Part shown: positions 52,713 to 61,259 of the stretch, piece after piece | Position numbering within the stretch: position 1 is the stretch's first letter | Layout: each line of letters opens with the position of its first letter | Source: Paenibacillus mendelii | Lineage (GTDB): Bacteria > Bacillota > Bacilli > Paenibacillales > Paenibacillaceae | Direction: 5' to 3' | DNA: 64,000 bases | Assembly (NCBI RefSeq): GCF_024498075.1 | Contig: NZ_JANHOF010000020.1 | Location: forward strand, 1-64,000 | Made by a program: the position numbers and the translations under genes | Notes under the pieces: model-generated | The model's input: only the letters and a program-made list of their open reading frames with translations | Databases searched by the model: none | Told to the model about the DNA's origin: nothing

Positions 52713-53807
52713 ATGAACACAAAACGAAAGTTCTCATTAACCACATTATTCATTTCCGCTTTGCTTGCAATAGCGCTAGTAGGCTGTTCTAGTCAGCAAT
52801 CCAATTCAACGTCTTCACCTCCGGCTGCGAATAATTCGGCAAATACCGAAGCTCCTCAAACAGAAGCTCCCGCTTCCCAGGACGAAAATTCCCAATATCC
52901 GATCGTGATTAAGCATGCTTTTGGCGAAACTACTATTGAAAGCAAGCCTGAACGTGTCGCTACCATACAATGGGCTAATCATGATGTTGCTCTCGCACTC
53001 GGCGTTGTACCCGTAGGCTTCTCGGCGGCGAATTACGGTGTTCAGGATGACAGCGGACTGTTGCCTTGGACAGCTAAAAAACTCAAGGAACTTAACGTAA
53101 ATGAACCTAATATCTTCCAAGATACGGACGGCCTTGATTTCGAGGCTATATCGGATGCGAACCCCGATGTCATTCTTGCGGCTTACTCCGGTATTACGCA
53201 GGAAGACTATGATATTCTTAGCCAAATCGCTCCGGTTGTACCCTACCAGTCCAAGCCTTGGGTAACCACATGGCGTGAGCAAGTCATGTTGAACGCAACA
53301 GGGATGGGCATGAAAGCGGAAGGCGAACAACTCATTAAGGACACCGAGAACCTAGTTAAGGAAAAGGCAAGCGCATATCCCCAGCTACAAGGCAAAAAAG
53401 TAATCTGGGTCAACTTCTCGGCTAAAGATATGTCCAAATTTCACATATATACACCTGCAGACCCTCGCGGCGCGTTTCTGATCGAGCTAGGTATGACTTA
53501 TCCTGAGAGCATTACGAATCAGATTACGGATCCAACCAACTTCTCATTTAATTTAAGCGCCGAGAATGCTGATGCGCTAAATGATGCTGATATCTTAATC
53601 GGATATGGCGATGAAAGCTTATATGAAGCAGTTAAAGCCGATTCCCTGCTCGGCAAAATCCCGGCGATCCAGAGAGGTTCTGTTTTGTTTATTGGCGACG
53701 GCACGCCTTTGGCGGCTTCCGGGAACCCCAATCCACTATCGATATCCTATACCATTGATGAATATTTGGAATTAATCGCAGGAGCTATCGACAAGATCAA
53801 TGAATAG
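52713..53807 (+). CDS. Iron-siderophore ABC transporter substrate-binding lipoprotein
   Basis: This 364-residue precursor has a lipoprotein signal with lipobox ALVGCSS, a Ser/Asn/Glu-rich linker of about 45 residues, then a helical-backbone (FepB/FhuD-type) binding fold: YPIVIKHAFGETTIESKPER, VATIQWANHDVALALGVVPV, and FEAISDANPDVILAAYSGIT. ATG 52713 follows AAGGAAGGG at 8 nt; an earlier ATG at 52692 lacks this. It is the receptor for the permeases downstream. Siderophore identity is unknown. Confidence 0.92.
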   Translation: MNTKRKFSLTTLFISALLAIALVGCSSQQSNSTSSPPAANNSANTEAPQTEAPASQDENSQYPIVIKHAFGETTIESKPERVATIQWANHDVALALGVVPVGFSAANYGVQDDSGLLPWTAKKLKELNVNEPNIFQDTDGLDFEAISDANPDVILAAYSGITQEDYDILSQIAPVVPYQSKPWVTTWREQVMLNATGMGMKAEGEQLIKDTENLVKEKASAYPQLQGKKVIWVNFSAKDMSKFHIYTPADPRGAFLIELGMTYPESITNQITDPTNFSFNLSAENADALNDADILIGYGDESLYEAVKADSLLGKIPAIQRGSVLFIGDGTPLAASGNPNPLSISYTIDEYLELIAGAIDKINE

Positions 53808-54840
53808 TTCATCGATTTCGAACAACAATCGGCTAAGCTCACAAATCCCGAGGCATTTCACCTTGGTTCTGGTTATTTGCATTGTCTTACTTGGCTTATG
53901 TGTGTTTGCCTCGCTGGTCTTTGGCTCTCGGCCGGTTAGATTCCATGAACTGATCGACGGATTATTTCACCAGGAGGTAGACTCCTACGGTGCAGACGTG
54001 GTTCGCAAGAGAATTTCCCGAACCATCTTCAGTTTATTCTGCGGTGCGGCACTCGGAGTTTCCGGAGCGCTTATGCAAGCGGTCACTCGTAACCCGATTG
54101 CCGACCCGAGTATTCTGGGAGTGAACACAGGTGCATCATTGTTTGTGGTGTGCGGCATTGCGTTCTTGAACATAAGCACAGCCAATCAATATATATGGCT
54201 AGCTTTAGCAGGGGCTGCGATTACTGCAGTGTTCGTATTCGGAATCGGCTCAATGGGGCGTGGCGGTGCCACCCCCATTAAGCTTGTTTTGGCCGGAGCA
54301 GCCACAAGCGCCGCACTGTCTTCTCTGGTCACCGCCATCATGATTCCACGCTCTTATGTCATGGATCAATTCAGGTTCTGGCAAGTGGGAAGCGTCGGCT
54401 CGGCAACCTGGAGCGCCATTGCTACTTTCATCCCGTTTCTGCTCGTCGGACTACTGGTCGGTTTTATTGCCGCTCCGGCACTAAATGCGTTGGCACTGGG
54501 AGACGAGGTTGCGACCGGACTGGGCGTTCGTACAGGTACATTGAGGCTCATTGCGGCTCTTGCAGGTGTGCTATTGTGCGGCGCGACTACTGCTCTGGCA
54601 GGGCCTATTGGTTTTATTGGGCTGCTGTCCACTCACGTCATTCGACTTATTCTTGGACCCGACTTGCGCTTAATTATACCTATGTCAGCTATTGCTGGAG
54701 CCATTATATTAACGATAGCAGATGTAGGCGGCAGGCTCATCGGCAGTCCAGGAGAGCTTGAAGTCGGTGTCGTTACAGCGTTTATAGGAGCCCCAATACT
54801 AATCATAGTAGCTATGAGATCGAAAGTGCGTTCATTATGA
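53800..54840 (+). CDS. FecCD family siderophore permease, subunit 1
   Basis: This 346-residue protein has nine to ten spans, RKRISRTIFSLFCGAALGVS and GALMQAVTRNPIADPSILGV, the latter with the typical Q-x-x-x-RNPLADP motif. It overlaps the receptor gene by 8 bp and the second permease by 4 bp, so translation is coupled. It forms the transmembrane channel with the next protein. Confidence 0.93.
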   Translation: MNSSSISNNNRLSSQIPRHFTLVLVICIVLLGLCVFASLVFGSRPVRFHELIDGLFHQEVDSYGADVVRKRISRTIFSLFCGAALGVSGALMQAVTRNPIADPSILGVNTGASLFVVCGIAFLNISTANQYIWLALAGAAITAVFVFGIGSMGRGGATPIKLVLAGAATSAALSSLVTAIMIPRSYVMDQFRFWQVGSVGSATWSAIATFIPFLLVGLLVGFIAAPALNALALGDEVATGLGVRTGTLRLIAALAGVLLCGATTALAGPIGFIGLLSTHVIRLILGPDLRLIIPMSAIAGAIILTIADVGGRLIGSPGELEVGVVTAFIGAPILIIVAMRSKVRSL

Positions 54841-55868
54841 GAAATCAATCTATTGCATTTATTATGGCGGGCAGACGTCAAAGACGCCAACGATGGATAC
54901 TGGTTACCAGCCTTCTAGCGGTACTTGCATGCATTCTTTGCTGTGTCATGCTTTTATTGGGGAGCACCATCTATCCGGTTAAAGATGTCATTCGAGCGCT
55001 GTTGGGAGAGCAGCTCAAGGGCGTGTCGTTTGCGATTAATACCATACGTCTGCCGAGAATGCTGGCAGGTCTCTTTGCCGGATTTGCTTTCGGTATTGCC
55101 GGTTACACCTTCCAGACTATGCTGCGTAATCCTCTTGCGAATCCTAATGTCATTGGTATTACCTCCGGCTCGAGCGCGGCGGCTGTTTTTTGCATCACCG
55201 TACTTCAGTCAAGCGGAGCTGTTGTTTCCGTTGCTTCCGTGATTGCGGGTCTGGCTACCGTAATATTGATTTATATATTATCCAGAGGAAAATCATTTTC
55301 GATCGGGCGATTAATCCTTGTTGGGATCGGCATCCAGGCTATGCTTGACGCTGTCATTTCCTATCTTCTGCTGGTTAGCTCGGAACAAGATGTTCCCGCA
55401 GCGCTCAGATGGCTCACAGGCAGCCTCAACGGCTCTCAAATGCACGAGCTCCCGCCTCTTGTTATAACTATGCTGATCTTTACGCCTATCGTTATCGTGC
55501 TGGGAAAACATCTAAGTATCTTGGAACTTGGAGAACAATCGGCTTCTTCTCTCGGCGTGAATACGGACTGGACAAGGATTGCGCTTATTGTGAGTTCGGT
55601 CTTCATGATTGCTATTGCTACCGCTACCACAGGTCCAATAGCCTTTGTCTCCTTCCTTTCGGGACCGATCGCGAAAAGACTAGTCGGAGTTGGCTTCTCG
55701 AACGTCATTCCGGCAGGACTTGTTGGCGTCAATTTGGTTCTGGCGTCAGATCTAATCGGACAATTTGCTTTTGAGTACAGATTCCCCGTAGGCATCATTA
55801 CCGGATTACTCGGAGCGCCTTATCTGATCTTCTTGTTAATCCGAATGAATCGAAAGGGAGAATTATAA
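54837..55868 (+). CDS. FecCD family siderophore permease, subunit 2
   Basis: This 343-residue protein has INTIRLPRMLAGLFAGFAFG and GYTFQTMLRNPLANPNVIGI and a helix-rich core with nine to ten spans. It has a basic cytoplasmic N-terminus (AGRRQRRQR). The start overlaps the previous gene (ATGA), and the last base overlaps the ATPase start. It is the second half of the import channel. Confidence 0.93.
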   Translation: MRNQSIAFIMAGRRQRRQRWILVTSLLAVLACILCCVMLLLGSTIYPVKDVIRALLGEQLKGVSFAINTIRLPRMLAGLFAGFAFGIAGYTFQTMLRNPLANPNVIGITSGSSAAAVFCITVLQSSGAVVSVASVIAGLATVILIYILSRGKSFSIGRLILVGIGIQAMLDAVISYLLLVSSEQDVPAALRWLTGSLNGSQMHELPPLVITMLIFTPIVIVLGKHLSILELGEQSASSLGVNTDWTRIALIVSSVFMIAIATATTGPIAFVSFLSGPIAKRLVGVGFSNVIPAGLVGVNLVLASDLIGQFAFEYRFPVGIITGLLGAPYLIFLLIRMNRKGEL

Positions 55869-56689
55869 TGAAACCGACACATATTTTTCAAGCCGAACAA
55901 ATAATAGCGGGCTATGAGAATAAAACGGTGATCCACGGTGTAGACCTTGTTGTACCCAGCAATAAAATAAGCGTTATTATTGGATCAAATGGCTGCGGAA
56001 AGTCTACACTTCTTAAAACACTGGCCAGGCTTATAAAACCCACATCGGGAAAAATCACTCTTGACGACAGGCCACTCGGCAAAATCCCATCCAAGCAATT
56101 GGCTCGAGTGATCGGATTGCTACCGCAGTCCCCCATTGTTCCGGAAGGGATATCTGTCGCAGATTTGGTTGGACGAGGAAGGTTTCCGCACCAATCCTTG
56201 CTCGGTGGATGGACCAAAAAGGATTATGAGGCCGTTGCCGAAGCCATGACCATAATGGATATAACCGAGTTTGCCAATCATAATATTGATGAGCTTTCAG
56301 GCGGCCAACGACAGCGCGTCTGGATTGCAATGGCTCTGGCACAACAAACCGACATATTATTTCTCGATGAACCGACAACCTTCTTAGATATCACCTATCA
56401 AGTCGAGATTCTTGACCTGCTCACCGATCTTAACCGAAAACACGGAACTACGATCGTAATGGTGCTTCATGATATAAACTTGTCCGCGCGTTATGCAGAC
56501 CATATTTTCGCGCTTCATAATGGAAAGCTTGTCGCTGAGGGCGAGCCGGCAGAGGTGATTACAAGCACATTAGTTAAAGACATATTCGGGCTTAATTGTA
56601 CGGTGATAAAAGACCCCATTTCGGGATCTCCTTTGGTTGTACCAAAAGGACGATATCATGTTCTTGAAAGTCCGTATAATAACAGCTAG
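55868..56689 (+). CDS. Siderophore ABC transporter ATP-binding protein (FecE/YusV type)
   Basis: This 273-residue ATPase has Walker A VIIGSNGCGKSTLLK, Q-loop GLLPQSPIVPEGIS, signature ELSGGQRQRVWIAMAL, Walker B ILFLDEPTTFLD and switch MVLHDINLSARY. It completes the importer. AAGGGAG lies ahead of the ATG. The C-terminal part (GLNCTVIKDPISGSPLVVPK) is typical of Fe-siderophore ATPases. A convergent peptidase gene ends 61 bp downstream. Confidence 0.93.
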   Translation: MKPTHIFQAEQIIAGYENKTVIHGVDLVVPSNKISVIIGSNGCGKSTLLKTLARLIKPTSGKITLDDRPLGKIPSKQLARVIGLLPQSPIVPEGISVADLVGRGRFPHQSLLGGWTKKDYEAVAEAMTIMDITEFANHNIDELSGGQRQRVWIAMALAQQTDILFLDEPTTFLDITYQVEILDLLTDLNRKHGTTIVMVLHDINLSARYADHIFALHNGKLVAEGEPAEVITSTLVKDIFGLNCTVIKDPISGSPLVVPKGRYHVLESPYNNS

Positions 56690-56750
56690 AGGCTGTCTCG
56701 CAATTGCTATGCTCCCGGGGGAAGGGCGCCGGATGAATCAGGACATCCGC

Positions 56751-58487
56751 TTAGAAGATGCCCTGATTTTCATTGTCGAGTGCAAGTGGTGTCGCGGCGG
56801 ATAACCTATATTGCGATGCAAAAAATGCCGCAAGAACAGAAACCGGAATTACACTCACAGCGACAACCACGGGAATTGCAGGTATCATAAGCAGCACATA
56901 GATCAGCCAACATACCGGTACATACAGCAGCCATATTCCCGCCCCAAGCACAGTCGATGCGATCATTCGGGCAATCGGATACCGATCCAAAATGGCGACA
57001 ATCAGCATCCCCAGTGCCGGTAACGTAAATAGGTAACTGATTTCATAGAAAAAGATCGTGGTTCCAATCACCAGCAGCAATTGTAATGACAACAAACCCG
57101 CAAGCGCTTCGGCAAGCGATTGTTTCCGCATCCGGAAGATCAAGACAGCGAGCGCACCTAAGCCAGACGCTAAGGCGGTCCAGAGAAAAACCGGGTCATT
57201 GTTCGTTGTTTTGCCGAGCTGCATCATTTGCGTTAATAACGATACGATGCCCCAACTCAGTAAGCTCGCCGCACCCGTCGTACCCATTAGCCAGCCCGTG
57301 CCGATGACGATTTGGCGAAGATGAACCTTGCCGAGCCGAATCTGAACAATCAGCCAGCATAAGGAAGCCAGCACGGCAAGAGCCGACAGGAAATAGGCCA
57401 TAAAGTCGCTCATTAACACGAGACGGCCGGGAAGGAAGGTAAAAAAAACGCTATTCCGGTTTGAAGGGCTGTCTTGAAATTGCACTTGCGCGCCATAGTC
57501 AGCCATTTCCAAGACGGTCTGCAGAAAGTTATAAGCGGTACCGCGATTCAAATTCTCAAAGCTGTCCGTTGGCTGGTGATAATGCTCGACGCCTTCCGCC
57601 ACTGCGAAATTAAGCCCCGGATATCCGGCATCCAAGAATGTGGTCAAGTCCGTGCCGTTCGGCATTTTGCGATAAAGCCCGGTTAAAAAAGAAAAAGATA
57701 TCGGGTGTGAACTTGCGGATTGATAATGCCGCAACAGATCAAGGTTTGGTGTTGACGTTTCAAACATCAACAGGCCGCCGCGATTCCCGCGCGCATCGAA
57801 GTTCAGGACCAGATCGATCTTGCTTTGCAGCTCAGGATGCGATTTCACAAAGGCCTTCGCGCCCAGCGCGCTTTCTTCCTCCCCATCCGTAAACAAAAAA
57901 TAGAGGTCCCTTTTCAAATCGGGATTTCTCGCTTGTTCGCGCAATGCCTCTATCAACGCGCTTACGGAAACCATATCGTCAGCCGCGCCTGGGGCGTTGT
58001 CTTCGCTGTCGTAATGGGCCATCATCAGGATGCCCCGGTCCGTATCGGGCGCATCGAGCTTCACCCATATATTGCTTAAATCCAATCCATCATTTTCATC
58101 GTGGGGAACTTCGGTGCGAATGTCGCCTTCTGAAACGACGGAAGACGATTTCTTTTGAACGTTTCGTTCTTCTATTCGCTTGACGCCTTGATCGCGATTC
58201 GCGGCTTCGATGTCCGCAGCGGTGTATATTTCGCGATCGACAGTCGCTTCCAAGCCCATATCGCGGATTTGCGCCAATAGATAGGTCCGCACAGCATCAA
58301 GCTCCTTGGAACCGGATGGGTGCGGCGCGACAGTCATGACCTTCAAATTGGCAAGCATTCGTTGATAGGCCGGATAATCGACATTGGATTCAGATGGCGG
58401 TGATGGCGGCTGCATTTGTTGAAAACCTGTCCAAATTCCAATTGCAAATACAATAAGCATACATACAAACGATATTTTTCTTAACAT
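56751..58487 (-). CDS. M28 family metallopeptidase with multi-span membrane domain
   Basis: This 578-residue protein has an N-terminal signal-anchor, an extracytoplasmic M28 (aminopeptidase Y/S type) domain at about 40-340 and about seven spans at 360-560. The zinc-binding set is complete: His in MMAHYDSE, Asp in APGAADDMVSV, Glu pair in FTDGEEESALG, Asp in LVLNFDARG and His in EGVEHYHQPTD. It should trim peptides or remodel surface proteins outside the membrane. It lies downstream of the two-component system, and its promoter carries the same boxes as that operon, so it is a likely target of the response regulator. Confidence 0.9.
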   Translation of the reverse strand: MLRKISFVCMLIVFAIGIWTGFQQMQPPSPPSESNVDYPAYQRMLANLKVMTVAPHPSGSKELDAVRTYLLAQIRDMGLEATVDREIYTAADIEAANRDQGVKRIEERNVQKKSSSVVSEGDIRTEVPHDENDGLDLSNIWVKLDAPDTDRGILMMAHYDSEDNAPGAADDMVSVSALIEALREQARNPDLKRDLYFLFTDGEEESALGAKAFVKSHPELQSKIDLVLNFDARGNRGGLLMFETSTPNLDLLRHYQSASSHPISFSFLTGLYRKMPNGTDLTTFLDAGYPGLNFAVAEGVEHYHQPTDSFENLNRGTAYNFLQTVLEMADYGAQVQFQDSPSNRNSVFFTFLPGRLVLMSDFMAYFLSALAVLASLCWLIVQIRLGKVHLRQIVIGTGWLMGTTGAASLLSWGIVSLLTQMMQLGKTTNNDPVFLWTALASGLGALAVLIFRMRKQSLAEALAGLLSLQLLLVIGTTIFFYEISYLFTLPALGMLIVAILDRYPIARMIASTVLGAGIWLLYVPVCWLIYVLLMIPAIPVVVAVSVIPVSVLAAFFASQYRLSAATPLALDNENQGIF

Positions 58488-58526
58488 TGTTCTTCCTTAG
58501 CCCCCTACGAAATGAAATATGCTCTC

Positions 58527-58559
58527 ACTATAATTCAAGGAAGGTTAAGTGAAGGTTAA
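58527..58559 (-). promoter_or_regulatory. Direct-repeat promoter of the M28 peptidase gene
   Basis: On the minus strand: TTAAC-N6-TTAAC-N11-TATAGT. The two TTAAC copies (58555-58559, 58544-58548) are 11 bp apart, one helical turn, and the -10 is at 58527-58532. Spacings are identical to those at 60427-60459. Such tandem half-sites overlapping -35 are typical of OmpR/PhoP-type activators. Confidence 0.78.
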
Positions 58560-58562
58560 GAA

Positions 58563-58593
58563 AACGGCCTGCCGTGAAAATCAGCAGGCCGTT
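58563..58593 (-). terminator. Terminator of the two-component operon
   Basis: AACGGCCTGC...GCAGGCCGTT 10-bp stem. The ancestral stop of the kinase gene (TGA at 58581-58583) lies in its loop region. T-run after the stem is modest (TTCTTAACC). Confidence 0.75.
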
Positions 58594-58661
58594 GTATTCT
58601 CAGGTTTGGGTAACCGAATGACGATAGTTGTTGAGACATCAGCCACGCTTTGCACTTTGAT

Positions 58662-59720
58662 TTATCCGTCATGCTTTTCGATGACCATCTTCACAATGGC
58701 AAGGCCCAGTCCGCTGCCACCAAACTCTCTCGAGCGCGATTTGTCTACGCAATAGAACGGATCGAATATTTTATCGATCTGATCCTCAGGTATGCCGATA
58801 CCTGTATCAAAGATCGTAACGCGAGTGTTGTCCGCGGTTTCCGCAGCAGCGATGATGATGACGCCGCTCGGCTTGTTATATTTGACCGCGTTATGAATGA
58901 TGTTGGAAAAAGCCCTGTGCAACAAATGTTTGTCGCCGCATAGCTGCACGTTGTCGGTCCGATTTTCGATGTGAATGTTTCTGCTTTGAATAGGTTCGAG
59001 AAGCTCGTCGATGATATTGTCGAACATGATCTTCGCTTCGATTTTCTCGCAAACCACGACATTCTGTTCGGCGTTCAGCTTCAGCAGGTCAATCACTAAA
59101 CTGCTGAGACGCTGCGCGTTATGAAGCGTGTCCTCCAGCGTTTCCTTATATTGGTCAAGCGTTGGACGATCGTCCAGCTGCAGCACCTCGATGTTGGCGA
59201 TCATGGCGGCGAGCGGCGTTTTAAGTTCATGCGCGGCATTGGAAGAGAAATTCTTATGCGCGACAAACGCTTTCTCCAATTTATGGATCATGCGATTAAA
59301 CGATCGGCTTAGCTTGGAAACCTCGTCATTGGACGGAGGTACGCTGACTTGCCGGAACAAGTTGTTCTCGCCGATTTCCTTGATTTCCTTGCTTAGATCC
59401 GTTACAGGCTTTAAGGCTCTGCCCGTAATGAGATAGGTCAAACCGGTTCCGATCACAATGACCATAATGGCGCTTATGATGCCGACGGCTGTAAAGTCGT
59501 TATTCCTCTCTACTACGATTGCTCTTGGCGGCCGCGGTGCAAGCGGAATTTCCGGTATATATTCAGATGCTTCTACTTTAAACGCCGGAAAGTCTTGGTT
59601 ATAAATCTGTCGTGCGGCGTAGATCGAGGCCATCATTAGCACGATGGAAGCAATGGTCAATATGAGCGCCATTAATAGGGTCAGCCGCAGCCGCAGGGGA
59701 AGATGATTAAACCGATTCAT
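58662..59720 (-). CDS. Sensor histidine kinase, truncated by a premature stop
   Basis: The 352-residue product has two spans (LLMALILTIASIVLMMASIY and IISAIMVIVIGTGLTYLITG), HAMP, HisKA with phospho-acceptor His in NAAHELKTPLAAMI, and HATPase N, G1 and G2 boxes (FSNIIHNAVKYN, IFDTGIGIP, FGGSGLGLAIVKM). It stops at TAA 58662-58664 just after VIEKHDG. The same frame continues IKVQSVADVSTTIVIRLPKP to TGA at 58581, exactly the missing last strands of the ATPase domain, with HDGK as the usual sequence. One Lys codon has become TAA. Start ATG 59720 follows GGGGGTG and overlaps the regulator gene by 14 bp. Confidence 0.85.
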   Translation of the reverse strand: MNRFNHLPLRLRLTLLMALILTIASIVLMMASIYAARQIYNQDFPAFKVEASEYIPEIPLAPRPPRAIVVERNNDFTAVGIISAIMVIVIGTGLTYLITGRALKPVTDLSKEIKEIGENNLFRQVSVPPSNDEVSKLSRSFNRMIHKLEKAFVAHKNFSSNAAHELKTPLAAMIANIEVLQLDDRPTLDQYKETLEDTLHNAQRLSSLVIDLLKLNAEQNVVVCEKIEAKIMFDNIIDELLEPIQSRNIHIENRTDNVQLCGDKHLLHRAFSNIIHNAVKYNKPSGVIIIAAAETADNTRVTIFDTGIGIPEDQIDKIFDPFYCVDKSRSREFGGSGLGLAIVKMVIEKHDG

Positions 59721-60396
59721 GCTGCACCCCCGCGATGAAATAACCGAGCCCTCTGGTGTTCTTGACGATCTCTTGATCCCCGAGGTGTACGGCAAGCTTC
59801 TTCTTGAGCGAATTAATATGAACTTTGAAGGTGTTGGAAAATAAATCGGTTTGACTGTCCCATACATGCTCGATAATCTCTTCGGCGCCTATGACTTTAT
59901 CCTTGTGCATCATCAGATACTCGAGGATGCCGTATTCCTTCTTGGTTATGTCGATCATTTGATTTCGGACGTAAACCTGTTTTAACGCGGTATCGATTTG
60001 TAAATCTCCATGTGCGATTCGCGTATCTCTCAGGATGAATTTTCTGCGAAGTAAAGCGCGAAGCCTCGCTTCAAGTTCCTTGAAGTGAAATGGTTTTGCC
60101 ATATAGTCGTTGGCACCGACATCGAGCCCCGCGATTTTGTCCTCCACCTCGGAACGTGCGGATAGGATGAGCACTTTGATTTCCTGGTTAAACTTGCGAA
60201 TTTCTTTCAGAACATCTATGCCATCTATTTTCGGCAGATTCAAATCGAGCACGATCGCATCGTATTCATTGACCTGGGCAAGCTGCAAGGATTCTTCTCC
60301 GTCCGAGGCGACATCGACCGCGTAGCCGAATTTTCTCAACCCCGTGCCGATCGCTTTTTGCATCGATAAATCATCCTCGACAACCAATACTTTCAG
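59707..60396 (-). CDS. OmpR family response regulator
   Basis: This 229-residue protein has a receiver domain (KVLVVEDDLSMQKAIG; phospho-acceptor in IVLDLNLPKID; LILSARSEVEDKIAGLDVGA; KPFHFKEL) and a winged-helix output domain (KKEYGILEYLMMHKDKVIGA, SLKKKLAVHLGDQEIVKNTR, GLGYFIA). The start is probably CTG 60396, because GGGAGGTG sits 6 nt upstream and the product begins with the standard KVLVVEDD; GTG 60405 and TTG 60402 overlap or crowd that RBS. It probably binds TTAAC repeats at its own promoter and that of the M28 gene. Confidence 0.88.
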   Translation of the reverse strand: MKVLVVEDDLSMQKAIGTGLRKFGYAVDVASDGEESLQLAQVNEYDAIVLDLNLPKIDGIDVLKEIRKFNQEIKVLILSARSEVEDKIAGLDVGANDYMAKPFHFKELEARLRALLRRKFILRDTRIAHGDLQIDTALKQVYVRNQMIDITKKEYGILEYLMMHKDKVIGAEEIIEHVWDSQTDLFSNTFKVHINSLKKKLAVHLGDQEIVKNTRGLGYFIAGVQHESV

Positions 60397-60426
60397 ATCC
60401 AACACCTCCCGTATTCAATTAAGGTC

Positions 60427-60459
60427 ATGATAGCCCAAGCTTGGTTAAATTACAGTTAA
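60427..60459 (-). promoter_or_regulatory. Direct-repeat promoter of the response regulator gene
   Basis: On the minus strand: TTAAC-N6-TTAAC-N11-TATCAT. TTAAC at 60455-60459 and 60444-60448, -10 at 60427-60432. It suggests positive autoregulation by the OmpR-type regulator. See 58527-58559 for the matching site. Confidence 0.78.
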
Positions 60460-60484
60460 ATTTTCATCCGCTGATCATTCGCCC

Positions 60485-60562
60485 TATTTATAATACGGTT
60501 CACCGTAACGGGGCTATCGTTGAAAAATGCGAAAGCAGCATGCTGCGGCATGCTACTTTTTT
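60485..60562 (+). repeat. Short repeat element, copy A, with terminator-like end
   Basis: It starts TTATAATACGGTTCACCGTA, in which ACGG and CCGT form a small hairpin, then TATCGTTGAAAAATGCGAAA and a second hairpin (AGCATGC, loop, GCATGCT) followed by TTTTTT. Copy B (62491-62560) shares most of this in the same order. Confidence 0.65.
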
Positions 60563-60917
60563 GATGTTCTTATGGATTTTTATTTCCATATTCTGCACGA
60601 CAGGCCGGCGATTCGGTGCCGAGGCACTTCGAAAAGTCAGCCTTTATATTGATTTACCTTGTTGAGTTAGTCGGCACGTTATCATAATCCCCAAATCTCA
60701 TCTCGTCAAGAGATAATGTGCAAATGAGCGACATATCGTGGAATCTCCCCTTAATGCTTCGAAATAGGAATGAATTTCCGAGTATGAAGAGCGATATCGC
60801 TTTTTCCAATTTGTCCAGTTTCAGGTAAAATTTTATTAAGGTCGATGGGGATATACACACAACGGGCAGGTCACAATGAATTCAAAGCCATTACGAAAGA
60901 CAGAAAAGAGGAACTGC
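60563..60917. other. Intergenic region left of the small hypothetical gene
   Basis: I see no supported gene. A 68-codon minus-strand frame (60654-60860) lacks an RBS and resembles nothing known. The stretch is AT-rich and may hold the promoter for 60918. Confidence 0.4.
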
Positions 60918-61157
60918 ATGAACAGAGTTGACAAAATCAGATTTATACTCCTTTACGGTGAAGCGCCTGAAGCAAAATGTTATGGATACATGGAGTTGAA
61001 TCGGGATGGCCATATAATTGCGCTCTATAGTAGGTATGGCGAGGAAATAGACATGCACGGTGGACATGAATTTGTCAGGGTACGGACGCTTGGCAAATTC
61101 GATGACGAAGACCGCGATAATTTTTATTCCTTGTTAGAAAGTGATGGTGTAGGATAA
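60918..61157 (+). CDS. Small hypothetical protein
   Basis: This 79-residue protein reads MNRVDKIRFILLYGEAPEAK, CYGYMELNRDGHIIALYSRY and DNFYSLLESDGVG. It looks like a compact alpha/beta protein with Gly-rich turns. AGAGGAACTGC before ATG 60918 supports this start over ATG 60876. No family recognised. Confidence 0.6.
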   Translation: MNRVDKIRFILLYGEAPEAKCYGYMELNRDGHIIALYSRYGEEIDMHGGHEFVRVRTLGKFDDEDRDNFYSLLESDGVG

Positions 61158-61194
61158 TCTGCACGCAGTTCCCGACTCACAAATCGGGGTAGTT

Positions 61195-61240
61195 CGCCGG
61201 CATTGGAGAGAAATTCCGTCTTGTCGAGCCATTGCCGGCG
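61195..61240. repeat. Inverted repeat after the small hypothetical gene
   Basis: CGCCGGCA and TGCCGGCG (8-bp arms) are separated by 30 nt. It lies between convergent genes, so a bidirectional terminator is possible, but no T-run follows. Confidence 0.4.
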
Positions 61241-61259
61241 TCTTGCGCTTGTGCTTACT

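Noticed and set aside
60654..60860. 68-codon minus-strand frame
   Set aside because: No RBS, no similarity, and it runs through an AT-rich intergenic stretch.
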